Below are positions 33,967 through 43,725 of a stretch of 64,000 nt of DNA, in pieces. Origin of the DNA: Faecalicatena faecalis (GTDB lineage: Bacteria; Bacillota; Clostridia; Lachnospirales; Lachnospiraceae); NCBI RefSeq assembly GCF_012524165.2, contig NZ_JABACJ020000004.1, positions 176,332 to 240,331 on the forward strand, given 5' to 3'. The stretch's first letter is position 1; each line of letters opens with the position of its first letter. Below the pieces are notes generated by a model, which was given only the letters and a program-made list of their open reading frames with translations, was not told the DNA's origin and ran no database searches. The position numbers and the translations under genes were made by a program.

Positions 33967-34260
33967 CTATTCTTCTTTTGCTTCTTGTTCAGGAGCCTTG
34001 TTAGCTTTTTCCTCCTGGTCGGAAGTACCCTCTGCCGTTGATTCGGCAGCAGCCTCCGTCGTGCGTTTGAGCGGAACGTATCCCCTATCTCCAACAGGCT
34101 GTAAATCGCTGTCTAAGTCAAAATCGTCTTCTTCTGTAAAGTCCTGGCTGTCATCGCAGTTACAGTCATCGCATCTGCCTTTGCAGAAATATGCTATAAT
34201 AAGGCCAATTGCAGAACCGATAGCCGCAAGACTTACGAACCATTTTAAAAACTTTTTCAA
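33967..34260 (-). CDS. Small membrane protein with Cys cluster and charged tail, TTG start
   Basis: 97 aa. One transmembrane helix (about residues 8-25, FVSLAAIGSAIGLIIAYF) followed by a cysteine/acidic cluster CKGRCDDCNCDD and a low-complexity Glu/Ala/Thr tail. The start is TTG at 34260 with AAAGGAG 9 nt upstream. YtxH-like small proteins look similar at the N-terminus. The four cysteines near the membrane might bind metal; function is unknown. Confidence 0.75.
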   Translation of the reverse strand: MKKFLKWFVSLAAIGSAIGLIIAYFCKGRCDDCNCDDSQDFTEEDDFDLDSDLQPVGDRGYVPLKRTTEAAAESTAEGTSDQEEKANKAPEQEAKEE

Positions 34261-34390
34261 TGTATAAGTCTCCTTTCTATGGGATAATAACTAGTATTCT
34301 TTTCTATTGTAATACTTTTTGAGGATAATTACAATATTGGAAAGTAAATTAGGATTGAGATTTGAATAAAGGAGTGTGTGACAAGGCAAC

Positions 34391-35965
34391 ATGGAAAATA
34401 AAACTGCTAAAAAAGCAAAGAAACAAGCCAAGAAAGGAATCTTGAGCGTTGTGTTCAGCCGTACTGCGCTGATTTTTCTCCTGCTGTTGATACAGCTTTT
34501 GATGATGGTAGGAATCGCAACGTTTCTAAAAGACTACATTATTTATGTATATGGAATACTGAATGTGGTCGGGGCCATCATCGTGATCTACATTATTAAT
34601 CAGAGGGGGAATCCGGCGTTCAATATGACATGGGTATTGTTGATTCTGATTTTTCCTGTGTTCGGCTGTCTGTTCTATCTATATGTAAAAGGGGAGTTCG
34701 GAACGAAATATATTGGAAAGCGCCTTGGCAAGCTGAAACTGGATACATATCCATATATGGAGCAGAGACCGGGAATCATCGATGATCTACGCCTGAGCAA
34801 GCCGGCCAATGCGAATCTGGCACATTATATGAAGCACCAACTGTGTTTTCCTACATACCGGAATACAAAAGCCACCTACTTTTCTTGTGGGGAAGAAAAA
34901 TTTCCGGCTCTGCTGGAACAATTGGAAAAGGCAGAAAAGTTCATCTTTATGGAATATTTTATTGTAGGGGAAGGGTACATGTGGGATACGATTCTTGAGG
35001 TCTTGAAACGAAAGGCACAGGAAGGCGTAGAGGTTCGGTTCATGTACGATGGGATGTGCAGTATCTCCCTGCTTCCATATAATTACCCAAAGATCATCCG
35101 TAAATATGGAATCCAATGTAAGATGTTCAGTCCAATCCGTCCGGTGCTGTCTACGACGCAGAATAACAGGGACCACCGAAAAATCTGTGTTGTGGACGGG
35201 AAAGTAGGATTTACCGGAGGAATCAATCTGGCAGATGAATATATTAATAAAAAGGTGCGCTTTGGATACTGGAAGGATACAGCAATTATGCTGGAAGGCG
35301 ATGCCGTGCAGAGCCTGACCATGCTGTTTCTGCAGATGTGGAATGCGACCGAATTAAAATATGGGGAGCAGTATCAGAATTATCTGACGCCAATGTCCAC
35401 AGAGCTGCACAGGGAGCTGGGATTTATGATTCCATATGGGGACAGTCCATACGATAATGAAGATGTGGGGGAAGAGGTATATTTCCACATCTTGAATCAT
35501 GCGAAAAAATATGTCCATATCATGACTCCCTATCTGATTCTGGACAATGAAATGCTTGACACCCTGACAAGAGCCGCAAAAAGTGGAATCGAGGTATGTA
35601 TCATCATGCCGCATATCCCGGATAAGTGGTATGCATTCGCTGTTGCCAAGACATTCTACAGGGATTTGATTGAGGCAGGCGTACAGATCTACGAATTTAC
35701 TCCTGGATTTGTGCATGCAAAGATTTTCGTGTCAGATGACGATACAGCAACGGTCGGGACAATCAACCTGGATTACCGGAGCTTGTATCTGCATTTCGAA
35801 TGCGGTGTGTTCATCTATAACAATCCCGTGGTCCGGGAAATCGAGGCGGATTTCCAGAAGACCTTGAAACAGTGTCAACGTATCAGCGTCAGCGATTTAA
35901 AGAAAATCAGTCCGTTCATGGCAATCTGCGGAAGAGTGCTGCGGCTGATTGCACCGTTGATGTAG
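34391..35965 (+). CDS. cls: Cardiolipin synthase
   Basis: Joins two phosphatidylglycerols into cardiolipin at the membrane. 524 aa: two N-terminal transmembrane helices (PLDc_N region, about 25-75), then two phospholipase D HKD motifs: DHRKICVVDGKVGFTGG (about residue 258) and FVHAKIFVSDDDTATVGT (about 440). Both HxK(x)4D motifs are intact. Length normal. Followed by two hairpins. Confidence 0.95.
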   Translation: MENKTAKKAKKQAKKGILSVVFSRTALIFLLLLIQLLMMVGIATFLKDYIIYVYGILNVVGAIIVIYIINQRGNPAFNMTWVLLILIFPVFGCLFYLYVKGEFGTKYIGKRLGKLKLDTYPYMEQRPGIIDDLRLSKPANANLAHYMKHQLCFPTYRNTKATYFSCGEEKFPALLEQLEKAEKFIFMEYFIVGEGYMWDTILEVLKRKAQEGVEVRFMYDGMCSISLLPYNYPKIIRKYGIQCKMFSPIRPVLSTTQNNRDHRKICVVDGKVGFTGGINLADEYINKKVRFGYWKDTAIMLEGDAVQSLTMLFLQMWNATELKYGEQYQNYLTPMSTELHRELGFMIPYGDSPYDNEDVGEEVYFHILNHAKKYVHIMTPYLILDNEMLDTLTRAAKSGIEVCIIMPHIPDKWYAFAVAKTFYRDLIEAGVQIYEFTPGFVHAKIFVSDDDTATVGTINLDYRSLYLHFECGVFIYNNPVVREIEADFQKTLKQCQRISVSDLKKISPFMAICGRVLRLIAPLM

Positions 35966-35978
35966 GAAAGATTTGCAT

Positions 35979-36051
35979 AAGGGGCAGACCCCTTTGAAAA
36001 AGTCCGTTTGTAACATAAAACTGCATAAGGGTCGAACCCTTATGCAGTTTT
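35979..36051 (+). terminator. Tandem terminators after cls
   Basis: AAGGGG-CAGA-CCCCTT (35979-35994) and then the perfect 15-bp hairpin AAAACTGCATAAGGG-TCGAA-CCCTTATGCAGTTTT (36017-36051). Confidence 0.9.
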
Positions 36052-36072
36052 AAAGAAAAATCGAAATAGTGT

Positions 36073-36101
36073 TTTACAGATTGAAGAAAGTATAGTATAA
36101 T
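36073..36101 (+). promoter_or_regulatory. purA promoter
   Basis: TTTACA (36073-36078), 17 bp, TATAAT (36096-36101), 73 nt before the start. Confidence 0.8.
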
Positions 36102-36173
36102 TTTTAGGGTAGTTCGTTTATAAGAACTGCTAATAGAGGTTTTTAAGCGATAATGTACGCAGGAGGGTTTGAA

Positions 36174-37454
36174 ATGGTAAAAGCAGTAGTAGGTGCTAAC
36201 TGGGGCGATGAGGGAAAAGGCAAGATTACAGATATGCTTGGTAAAGAAGCCGATATCATTGTCCGTTTCCAGGGGGGAGCGAATGCAGGCCATACCATCA
36301 TTAATGATTATGGGAAGTTTGCGCTGCATACACTGCCATCTGGTGTGTTTTATGACCATACAACAAGTATCATAGGCAATGGAGTGGCACTGGATGTCCC
36401 AGTGTTATTCAAAGAGATTCAGTCCATCGTTGATCAGGGGGTTCCGCAGCCAAAGATTCTGGTATCTGACCGTGCGCAGATCGTGATGTCCTATCACAAG
36501 AATTTTGATGCATATGAAGAAGAGCGTCTGGCAGGTAAATCTTTTGGATCTACGAAGTCAGGAATTGCACCTTTCTATTCAGACAAGTATGCAAAAATTG
36601 GTTTCCAGGTAAGCGAGCTGTTCGATGATGAGCTGCTGAAAGAGAAAGTTGTGCGCGTGGCAGAGCAGAAGAATGTACTGTTAGAGCATTTATACCACAA
36701 ACCACTGATTGATCCTGACGATTTATATAAGGAACTTATCGGATACAAAGAGATGATCGCTCCGTATGTATGTGATGTGTCTCTGTATCTTCACAATGCA
36801 TTGAAGGAAGGCAAGAATATCCTTCTGGAAGGACAGCTCGGTTCCCTGAAAGACCCGGATCATGGAATTTATCCGATGGTAACTTCCTCCTCCACACTTG
36901 CAGCTTATGGTGCGATCGGAGCAGGAATTCCGCCATACGAGATCAAGCAGATCATCACAGTATGCAAGGCATACTCCAGTGCGGTCGGAGCAGGCGCTTT
37001 TGTAAGTGAGATTTTCGGTGAAGAGGCAGACGAGTTAAGACGCCGCGGCGGTGACGGCGGAGAATTCGGTGCAACGACAGGACGCCCGAGACGTATGGGA
37101 TGGTTCGACTGTGTTGCTTCCAAGTATGGATGCAGAATGCAGGGAACAACAGATGTGGCATTCACCGTTTTAGATGTCCTGGGATACCTGGATGAGATTC
37201 CGGTATGTGTAGGATACGAGATCAATGGGGAAGTGACAACAGATTTCCCGGTAACACATCTGCTTGAGAAAGCAAAACCAGTACTTAAGACACTTCCGGG
37301 ATGGAAATGTGATATCCGCGGAATTAAGAAATATGAAGATCTTCCAGAGAACTGCAGAAAGTACATCGAGTTCGTAGAGCAGGAGATTGGCTATCCGATC
37401 ACGCTGATCAGTAATGGACCGGGAAGAGACGATATCATTTACCGCAATAAATAG
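36174..37454 (+). CDS. purA: Adenylosuccinate synthetase
   Basis: GTP-driven ligation of aspartate to IMP, first step to AMP. 426 aa, normal length. N-terminal GANWGDEGKGKITD (GTP-binding, catalytic Asp), NAGHTI with catalytic His, and the signature GFDSKSG-like SFGSTKSGIAPFYSDKYAK. C-terminal GNGPGRDD-like SNGPGRDDII. ATG 36174 follows AGGAGG by 7 nt; ATG 36153 has no ribosome site. Own promoter and terminator. Confidence 0.97.
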   Translation: MVKAVVGANWGDEGKGKITDMLGKEADIIVRFQGGANAGHTIINDYGKFALHTLPSGVFYDHTTSIIGNGVALDVPVLFKEIQSIVDQGVPQPKILVSDRAQIVMSYHKNFDAYEEERLAGKSFGSTKSGIAPFYSDKYAKIGFQVSELFDDELLKEKVVRVAEQKNVLLEHLYHKPLIDPDDLYKELIGYKEMIAPYVCDVSLYLHNALKEGKNILLEGQLGSLKDPDHGIYPMVTSSSTLAAYGAIGAGIPPYEIKQIITVCKAYSSAVGAGAFVSEIFGEEADELRRRGGDGGEFGATTGRPRRMGWFDCVASKYGCRMQGTTDVAFTVLDVLGYLDEIPVCVGYEINGEVTTDFPVTHLLEKAKPVLKTLPGWKCDIRGIKKYEDLPENCRKYIEFVEQEIGYPITLISNGPGRDDIIYRNK

Positions 37455-37482
37455 TATAGATTTATAATAAGTAGAATAGAAG

Positions 37483-37525
37483 GAGAATGGCAGAAAGGTT
37501 TTGTTTCTGCCATTCTCTTTTGCTT
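37483..37525 (+). terminator. purA terminator
   Basis: GAGAATGGCAGAAA-GGTTTTG-TTTCTGCCATTCTC then TTTTGCTTTT. Confidence 0.95.
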
Positions 37526-37648
37526 TTCTTTCTTTTACGGAAATAAGTCTAACAAGATGTAAGAGAAGTGGTATAATGAATACAATAGTTGGAAATATTC
37601 GCGGTGAACAGATGAATTATCAGAAAATAACAAAAGGGGGACCACTTT

Positions 37649-38568
37649 ATGGAGCGGGTAAAAAATAAAAAATCTGACTTAATAGAAATTTTAATATTTT
37701 TTTCTGTGTCATACGGAATGTCCTTATTTTGTGGAAGCCTTATCTATCTTGGTATTTATGAAAATTCAGAAAAAATGTCAACGTTTATGATGTTAACACC
37801 TGCGACTGGAGTTGTATTGGCTAAGATGTGTTCGAGGAGTGAAAAAAAGAAATAAGCCGGTTACATAAAATGATAATCCTTGTTTTTGGAATTACATTAT
37901 TAGGGCTGGTATTAAGAGCAACAGGTGTTATAAGTGAACAGTTGTTTAATACTTCTCTTCATATACCCGTATTCGTAATAAGTATTATCGCGTTCGTATA
38001 CTCCTGGGTATTTTGTCCAGAATTAAGTCCCTTTAAGAATATAAAAGTCGGTGTGAAGTATCTTTTGATTTATGCTGCAATAAATATTGCGGTGATTTTG
38101 ATCATGAATTTAGAAGGAGTCGATTACGGGCTTTTCGTGGGACTTTGTTTATCGGTTGCATATTTTCCTACCCAGTGTTTACTTACGTTTGGGGAGGAGT
38201 ATGGGTGGAGAGGATATCTGCAGCCGTTACTTTAAAAAAAATTTGGAAAGCGTTGGGGCGTTATTTTAGTTGGAATCCTCTGGCAAATATGGCATGTACC
38301 ATTTTATTTTCCAGACAAGTTTTGGGATGGGAGAATATTGTTTGCGAGATTTATATTTCTTCCAGCACTTTCAGTAGTCTTAGGATATGTATACATGAAA
38401 ACAGAAAATGTATGGTTGGTTGCGTATATGCATTTTATAACGAATCTAATTTTAGGAGGTTTCCTGCCTGTTTATACGGATATACGTTATCCGGTTGCCT
38501 TGCTTCTTATTTCTTGTATCTGGTTTTTACTTCTCTTCACAAAAGAATACAAAAATACGAAACAATAG
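37649..38568 (+). pseudogene. CPBP (Abi/CAAX-like) intramembrane protease, broken by a frameshift and a stop
   Basis: Three pieces together make one CPBP protease of about 306 aa. Piece 1 (37649-37855) is the first membrane part; a frameshift in the A-run near 37842-37850 then moves the frame, and piece 2 (from about 37856, ATG at 37870) ends at an in-frame TAA (38233-38235) immediately after the active-site motif EEYGWRGYLQPLL. Piece 3 continues in the same frame with ILWQIWHVPFYF, the second catalytic motif (His), and more membrane helices to 38568. The TAA lies in an A-rich run (CTT-TAA-AAA-AAA) and needs only one change to restore Lys. Ribosome site AAAGGGGG before piece 1 remains. Sequencing error cannot be excluded. 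Confidence 0.85.
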
Positions 38569-38641
38569 GAGAACAGCGGGCCTCTCTGCTGTGTAAACTA
38601 ACTTATAAATGTTATAATCCAAAAATCAGGAGGCGGAGTGT

Positions 38642-41242
38642 ATGAAGAGAAAGGCGGATTACTTTGGTGCAGCAATTGGTTTTATAATTTCGTGCCTGAT
38701 TCTTTTTGGCAGGTGGATACATTTTCAAGGAGCAGGATATACAATTTTCGGTTTTGTCTACAAGGTCCATAAGTATGGAGGAATCATTTCCTTTTCGAAG
38801 GTATTCGAAAATGTGGAAACAGTGGCAGCTACGGAAAGGAGTATTGTTCCGGCATATTTTTTCCTTTTCCTTCCTATTCTGCTTGCAGTGGTGCTTATTG
38901 TAAGGTCAGTACTTCTTATAAAAGGGAAAAAAGTGAGTGTGCTCACGAATTTCGCCTATTGGATTGGTCTTTTTTATCTGATGACTGTGTTTTTGGCACC
39001 GTATTGTATCAGTGTGCCCTTCTTTGCTTCTCTTTTTCTGATGCTCGCAGATTATATTGGTACAAGACTGATTCTGGAAGGGGCAGAGATGAGCAGGCAG
39101 GCTCGTGAACTTAAACAAAGGGAGAGAGAAGCAAAACTAGATAAAATTCGGCGGATGCATTTCCCAGGACGGTATTCCAAAGATTTTTACGAGGTGGTAT
39201 TTGCTAATTTCCGAAGCAATTTAAGGGGGTATCTTCTATTTATCGTGGCGGCTTCGGTTTCCGTGGCTTTATTCTATGTCTTATTTGGTGCACTTGCATT
39301 GATCTATATGATGAACCCGGATCTAAATCTGATGATGACCAGTGGGATTTTTAAAATTTTCAGTGAGGTACTTAATATAGTAGTTTTTCTCTCTGTCATG
39401 CTGCTGGTGCTGATTATTTCTAATTACATAAAAACGCGTATGAAGAACTATGGGATTTTTCTAGGCCTTGGTATCCGCAAAAAGACACTGTGGCTGGTCA
39501 TTGCCCTGGAATATCTAGTATGTATTTTGTCCTCATTAGCTGTTGGATTGCTTCTGGGAAATTTAGGGTTCCCAGTTTTAAAATATCTTTATCTACAAAG
39601 TCAGGGAATAAGAATGGACGTCCCAACGGCATATCAAGTGGTGACGTTAGTAACAGCAATTGCCTTTTTGCTAATGACGGGACTTGCGACATTGATTAAT
39701 TATCATTTGTTTGAAGGAGTGGATATTACCTCTTCTGCGGTCAACGCCGCCAAGAAAGAAGGAGTGCCCAAGAATCACCTGTTTCTGGGCCTATTTTACG
39801 GACTATATTGCATTTATGCAGGAATACGTGGGTTTATATATGGACATTGGATGGAAGGACTGTCCAGAGTGGCAATTCTGCTTTTTGGAGCCCTTCTTAT
39901 ATTATATTGTGGAGGGGGAAAGCTGGTTCCATGGTTCAGAAAGAAGAAAGAACGTTACTTTAAGCATATGTTCCAGGTACTTCCATGGAAATATCGGTTT
40001 AAGACGAACGCGAAATACCTGTTCCTTTTATTCACAATCCAGACACTGGCATTGTCAGTCTATCTGCCGCGTCTTAGTTCTTGTTTGATTTCGGCCCATG
40101 GGGAAGAACTTTATCCTTATGATTTTGTATGTATGGCACATGAGGAGGATTCAGAGTTTTTCCAGGAGATGAAAAAAGATTATGATATCCGGATGGAAAC
40201 ATATCCTATGGTGAGAATCGATACCCTGCTGTCAGAACCGTTCTCCTTTAACACGTTGATTCGTTCGACAAACGGGGGAATGTTCTTTCCATTGGGACAG
40301 CAGGTCGGGATTTCAGAGACTACCTATCAAAAGCTAAAAGCAGAAGCTGCCCCAAAGGATAAAAGCATCCTTCATTTAAAGGGTAAGGAAATCAATGTGG
40401 TCTTTCAACAAGATTCTTCTCAGAGGGCCCGGCTTCTGGACTGGTATGTTTCTCCGATGGAGCATTTGGGATATGATCCACATCTGCGCGCAGGCAGAAT
40501 TTGTTATTATGATCTTCTTACCCGTGATACCCTGTATCCGCCTTATCAGATCAAGAGTCAGGAAAAACGAATTTTGACAGGGATGTTCCATAATGGTGAC
40601 CAGGAAAATATCGTCGTATTTTCAGATGAGCATTTTGATGATCTTCTTAAATCTGTTGAGGGGAGACTTGACAAGGAACCGTCTCCGACGCAGCTTGTCA
40701 CACTTCATACAACCAAAGAAGAGTATCAGGAAATTTCAGACAAACTAACAATCTTTTCGCGGAAAAATGCTTCTGATTCAGCCTGGGATGCTACAATTCT
40801 CCCTTATTATGCAAAGCAGGTACAGAAGCCCCTGGCAGAAGGCGAAAGGTTCTTTAAAGAAATTGCCTTTTCAGCAACTATATTTATTATGCTGTTGAGC
40901 AGCTTATTTATCTTTTATCTGAAATTCAGTCTGGATATTGATGACCTCCGGCGTAGAAACGGGCTCTTGGAAGCAATTGGGATGGGGAGAAAAGGAAGGG
41001 AACGCATTATACGCAGCGAAATGGCAATGCATTCTCTGTGGCCGCTTCTCTTTGCCGCTGCAATCTCGGTCATTTTCTTCACGGTACTGCCTGCGATGAG
41101 ATTATTTAGCAGAATAGAAATGCAATACTATTATATTACACAGCTCATCCTTCTTTTGGTCTATACACAGGTTTATCATTTAGGAATACATTTTCTGGAA
41201 AAACATTTTATAAAGGTGATCTGTACCCGAGAATTTCATTAA
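38642..41242 (+). CDS. FtsX-like ABC permease without adjacent ATPase
   Basis: 866 aa. An N-terminal extension with about four transmembrane helices (residues 8-150) precedes a permease core with FtsX-like segments around VVFANFRSNLRGYLLFIVAASVS and IKTRMKNYGIFLGLGIRKKTL, a large extracellular region (about 485-735), and a final FtsX unit ending in three to four helices (IDDLRRRNGLLEAIGMGRKGRER). BceB-like permeases have this kind of layout, but the usual ATPase and two-component genes are not next to it. Follows the CPBP pseudogene by 73 nt. Confidence 0.8.
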   Translation: MKRKADYFGAAIGFIISCLILFGRWIHFQGAGYTIFGFVYKVHKYGGIISFSKVFENVETVAATERSIVPAYFFLFLPILLAVVLIVRSVLLIKGKKVSVLTNFAYWIGLFYLMTVFLAPYCISVPFFASLFLMLADYIGTRLILEGAEMSRQARELKQREREAKLDKIRRMHFPGRYSKDFYEVVFANFRSNLRGYLLFIVAASVSVALFYVLFGALALIYMMNPDLNLMMTSGIFKIFSEVLNIVVFLSVMLLVLIISNYIKTRMKNYGIFLGLGIRKKTLWLVIALEYLVCILSSLAVGLLLGNLGFPVLKYLYLQSQGIRMDVPTAYQVVTLVTAIAFLLMTGLATLINYHLFEGVDITSSAVNAAKKEGVPKNHLFLGLFYGLYCIYAGIRGFIYGHWMEGLSRVAILLFGALLILYCGGGKLVPWFRKKKERYFKHMFQVLPWKYRFKTNAKYLFLLFTIQTLALSVYLPRLSSCLISAHGEELYPYDFVCMAHEEDSEFFQEMKKDYDIRMETYPMVRIDTLLSEPFSFNTLIRSTNGGMFFPLGQQVGISETTYQKLKAEAAPKDKSILHLKGKEINVVFQQDSSQRARLLDWYVSPMEHLGYDPHLRAGRICYYDLLTRDTLYPPYQIKSQEKRILTGMFHNGDQENIVVFSDEHFDDLLKSVEGRLDKEPSPTQLVTLHTTKEEYQEISDKLTIFSRKNASDSAWDATILPYYAKQVQKPLAEGERFFKEIAFSATIFIMLLSSLFIFYLKFSLDIDDLRRRNGLLEAIGMGRKGRERIIRSEMAMHSLWPLLFAAAISVIFFTVLPAMRLFSRIEMQYYYITQLILLLVYTQVYHLGIHFLEKHFIKVICTREFH

Positions 41243-41396
41243 GAATCGTAAGAAATTGGTAATATTTGATTATAAAATCTTTAGATTTCTGCCATAACTC
41301 TGACACATTTGGAACGTACAATGAACCTATGCTAAATGAGAAGGAAAAGGAAATTCCATTATAGAAAAATTTAGCATATTTAAGGCCTGTCATTCA

Positions 41397-41402
41397 TATA
41401 AT
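41397..41402 (+). promoter_or_regulatory. -10 box upstream of the 54-aa gene
   Basis: TATAAT at 41397-41402, 39 nt before the start; no good -35. Confidence 0.45.
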
Positions 41403-41440
41403 AGTAAGGCTGAGGTTTAAAAAGAAAAGGAGGTATTTTC

Positions 41441-41605
41441 ATGCGTCAGAACAACAATGAAGGAACTCAAGAGATGATTTCGATGGAAGAATACCTGGTA
41501 AGAAGACAGGAAAAAAGAAAGACAGAGATCTCAAAGAATCCATTCTTAAGTCTCAGAGCAGCAGAGATGAATGCCGCTCTGGAGCTTGCACAGATGTACG
41601 TATAA
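41441..41605 (+). CDS. 54-aa hypothetical protein
   Basis: Short frame with excellent signals: AAAGGAGG 6 nt before ATG 41441, a TATAAT box upstream, TAA at 41603. The product begins MRQNNNEGTQEMISMEEYLV and ends LRAAEMNAALELAQMYV; it is charged, helical and has no membrane segment or cysteine. I do not recognise it. Convergent with the 74-aa membrane protein gene, whose stop is 4 nt away. Confidence 0.7.
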   Translation: MRQNNNEGTQEMISMEEYLVRRQEKRKTEISKNPFLSLRAAEMNAALELAQMYV

Positions 41606-41609
41606 CGAA

Positions 41610-41834
41610 TCAGTCATCCTGCCCTGGGTCATCATGATGATTCTTTTGAGACAGCCAATAAACAAGAGTATAAGCATACATAAGAACTGGCAGTAAAATT
41701 GTTGCGGCAATGGAAGCCTTCAGCAGACCGGAAGATGCAGAATGGTCAACAAAAGCGAAAATCAATGTACTGCCGTACAGACATACAAGAAGAATTGCGC
41801 CGATCAAGGCTAAAATACGTTTTGATTTTTTCAT
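41610..41834 (-). CDS. 74-aa two-helix membrane protein
   Basis: Two transmembrane helices (about residues 7-28 and 38-62, ILALIGAILLVCLYGSTLIFAF and SIAATILLPVLMYAYTLVYWL) and a hydrophilic tail KNHHDDPGQDD. Ribosome site AAAGGA upstream on the minus strand. Similar small proteins are common in this family of bacteria; function unknown. Confidence 0.7.
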   Translation of the reverse strand: MKKSKRILALIGAILLVCLYGSTLIFAFVDHSASSGLLKASIAATILLPVLMYAYTLVYWLSQKNHHDDPGQDD

Positions 41835-41981
41835 GACAAATCCTTTCTATCTGAGTGGTACATAACAAAGATAGATACATTATAACTAAAAAAGCAATAT
41901 ATTTCAAACATATTAAGAACTGACTTGAATGCAAGAAGCGGCCTTCCAGAATCGGAGGGCCGTCTGCATGTCAATTTCATA

Positions 41982-42010
41982 TTTACTAAGTTGGAATTTT
42001 GTTATATAAT
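41982..42010 (+). promoter_or_regulatory. Promoter of the SEC-C gene
   Basis: TTTACT (41982-41987), 17 bp, TATAAT (42005-42010). Confidence 0.75.
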
Positions 42011-42050
42011 GGGGACACGAGCGAAATTAAGATAAAAGGAGTTATATACG

Positions 42051-42566
42051 ATGAGTGAGAAATGTTTATTAGATCAGTGGCGTGATACCGCCTATAACAA
42101 GGAACTTTCAAGAGACCAGTTAGAGCAGTTCTGGGGCACATATTTTAATATTGAGAAGAGCATTTACGAGCAGCTTTTAGATGCACCGGATGTAGAAGTG
42201 AAGGGAACTGTGGAAGAGCTTGCGAAGAAGTATGGTCAGGAAGTGCTGACGATGGTAGGTTTCCTGGATGGTATCAATGACAGCTTAAAGGTACCGAACC
42301 CGATCGAGACAATGACAGAGACTACAGAGGTAAGCCTTGCTTTTGATAAGGAAAAGCTGTATAAGAATATGGTAGATGCAAAGGCTGATTGGCTTTATGA
42401 ACTGCCACAGTGGGACAGCATCTTTGATGCGGATACAAAGAAACGTCTGTACCGTGAGCAGAAGCAGTCCGGTACAATCCGCAAGGAGAAGAAGATCGGA
42501 AGAAATGATCCATGTCCATGTGGAAGCGGCAAGAAGTATAAGAAGTGCTGCGGTAAGAATGCATAA
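42051..42566 (+). CDS. SEC-C zinc-motif protein
   Basis: 171 aa. The C-terminus [19 protein letters not shown] is a SEC-C zinc motif (CPC...CC), as at the end of SecA, where it contacts SecB or the ribosome. The N-terminal 140 residues form an acidic helical domain I do not recognise ([20 protein letters not shown]). Ribosome site AAAGGAG 9 nt upstream. Role unknown; the zinc finger suggests protein or nucleic acid contact. The next gene overlaps its stop. Confidence 0.85.
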   Translation: MSEKCLLDQWRDTAYNKELSRDQLEQFWGTYFNIEKSIYEQLLDAPDVEVKGTVEELAKKYGQEVLTMVGFLDGINDSLKVPNPIETMTETTEVSLAFDKEKLYKNMVDAKADWLYELPQWDSIFDADTKKRLYREQKQSGTIRKEKKIGRNDPCPCGSGKKYKKCCGKNA

Positions 42567-43383
42567 TAACTGCCCTTGGTGCAGTATCATGATGATAGCG
42601 AATCCGCCGTTTTCTGCGGACCTGCCCGCAGGGCATGCATTACAGCGTGCCCTTTGGGCATATTTTTTGTTGACGGGAAGCCTTTGTCTGATCTACTATC
42701 TGGCCATGTGGTTCTATTCTAAAAAATGGAATTCCACGTTTGTTTTATTCTGGCCTGCGCTAGGGGGCGCACACCTGATTTTGGGAATCCTTTTAAGTTT
42801 TTGTCCCCTGCCGATCATAGTTACCAGAGTGTTGTGCGGGATTCTGATTGGTTCCTGGGCTGTATTTCTTGGAGTTGAGGTTCAGATCTGTATTGCGATG
42901 AAGAAAAAGGCAGAGAGACATCTTGCATATCTGATCATTCTAGGGGCGCAGGTCCGGGGGACGAGAATCACCTCCTCCTTGAAGAAGAGATTAGATGCTG
43001 CACTTCGTTATCTGGAAGAGAATCCAGAGACACGGGTGATCGTTGCCGGCGGACAGGGCAGAGGCGAAGACATCTCAGAAGCAGCAGCTATGGCGGGATA
43101 TCTTAGGGAGCATGGAATTGAGGAAACGCGGATTTATCTGGAGGATGCGTCTACAACGACCTGGGAAAATCTAAAATTTAGTGCAGAAATGATAAAAGAT
43201 CTGTCAAAGCCTCTGGCTGTGGTGACCAATGATTTTCATCTGTACAGGGCAATGAAGATCGGAAAACAGGTCGGATATCAGAATCTCCAGGGAATTCCGG
43301 CAAGCTCCAATTCTCTGTTCCAGGTGAATTATCTGGTACGAGAGTTTTTTGGAGTCCTTAAGTTCCTGGTTTTCAAACGGTAA
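42559..43383 (+). CDS. YdcF/DUF218-domain membrane protein
   Basis: About 275 aa. Four N-terminal transmembrane helices are followed by a DUF218 domain: [56 protein letters not shown] and [11 protein letters not shown]. ElyC/SanA-like DUF218 proteins act in envelope biogenesis, but biochemical roles are unclear. The start is uncertain: ATG 42559 overlaps the SEC-C stop (suggesting coupling), while ATGs at 42589 and 42592 are alternatives; none has a strong ribosome site. The frame is open upstream to 42376, but that part only shadows the SEC-C gene. Confidence 0.83.
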   Translation: MHNNCPWCSIMMIANPPFSADLPAGHALQRALWAYFLLTGSLCLIYYLAMWFYSKKWNSTFVLFWPALGGAHLILGILLSFCPLPIIVTRVLCGILIGSWAVFLGVEVQICIAMKKKAERHLAYLIILGAQVRGTRITSSLKKRLDAALRYLEENPETRVIVAGGQGRGEDISEAAAMAGYLREHGIEETRIYLEDASTTTWENLKFSAEMIKDLSKPLAVVTNDFHLYRAMKIGKQVGYQNLQGIPASSNSLFQVNYLVREFFGVLKFLVFKR

Positions 43384-43407
43384 AGAGGAAAGAGCGCAAT
43401 TTATTGG

Positions 43408-43435
43408 TTGACAAAAACCGCGGTAATGTTATAAT
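43408..43435 (+). promoter_or_regulatory. Promoter of the AKR-thrS operon
   Basis: TTGACA (43408-43413), 16 bp, TATAAT (43430-43435), just upstream of the T-box. Confidence 0.85.
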
Positions 43436-43444
43436 AAATCTATC

Positions 43445-43705
43445 ATTGGCACAAATATGGTAATACGATGACGAGACGAGTAGAATGTGGAAGGTTCCAG
43501 AGAGGAAGAGCCATAGGCTGTAAGCTTTTCTATCACGGAAGCATTTGAAGACTACCTCTGAGTGGCTGAAAACAGCCCGGTGATTCCGTTATAATCATAA
43601 TGAAGTGGTTCTGGCATTGCCAGCTCAATTAGGGTGGAACCGCGAGTGATTAGTGAACTCGTCCCTTTCTGTAAGTGATTACAGGAAGGGGCTTTCTTTA
43701 TTTTA
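43445..43705 (+). ncRNA. T-box leader, threonine specifier
   Basis: Stem I with CCAGAGAGGAAGAGCC and AGGCTGTAAGC; specifier region GAAG-ACT-ACC (43547-43556): both possible codons, ACT and ACC, are threonine; T-box AGGGTGGAACCGCGAG (43631-43646); terminator GTCCCTTTCTGTAA-GTGA-TTACAGGAAGGGGC (43661-43692) then TTTCTTTATTTT. Matches control by uncharged tRNA-Thr. thrS is the second gene downstream. Confidence 0.95.
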
Positions 43706-43725
43706 AAGCAAGAAAGGAGAGGAAA

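Noticed and set aside
42376..42558. Upstream extension of the YdcF-like frame
   Set aside because: It runs antiphase through the SEC-C gene and has no ribosome site; coding signal there belongs to SEC-C.
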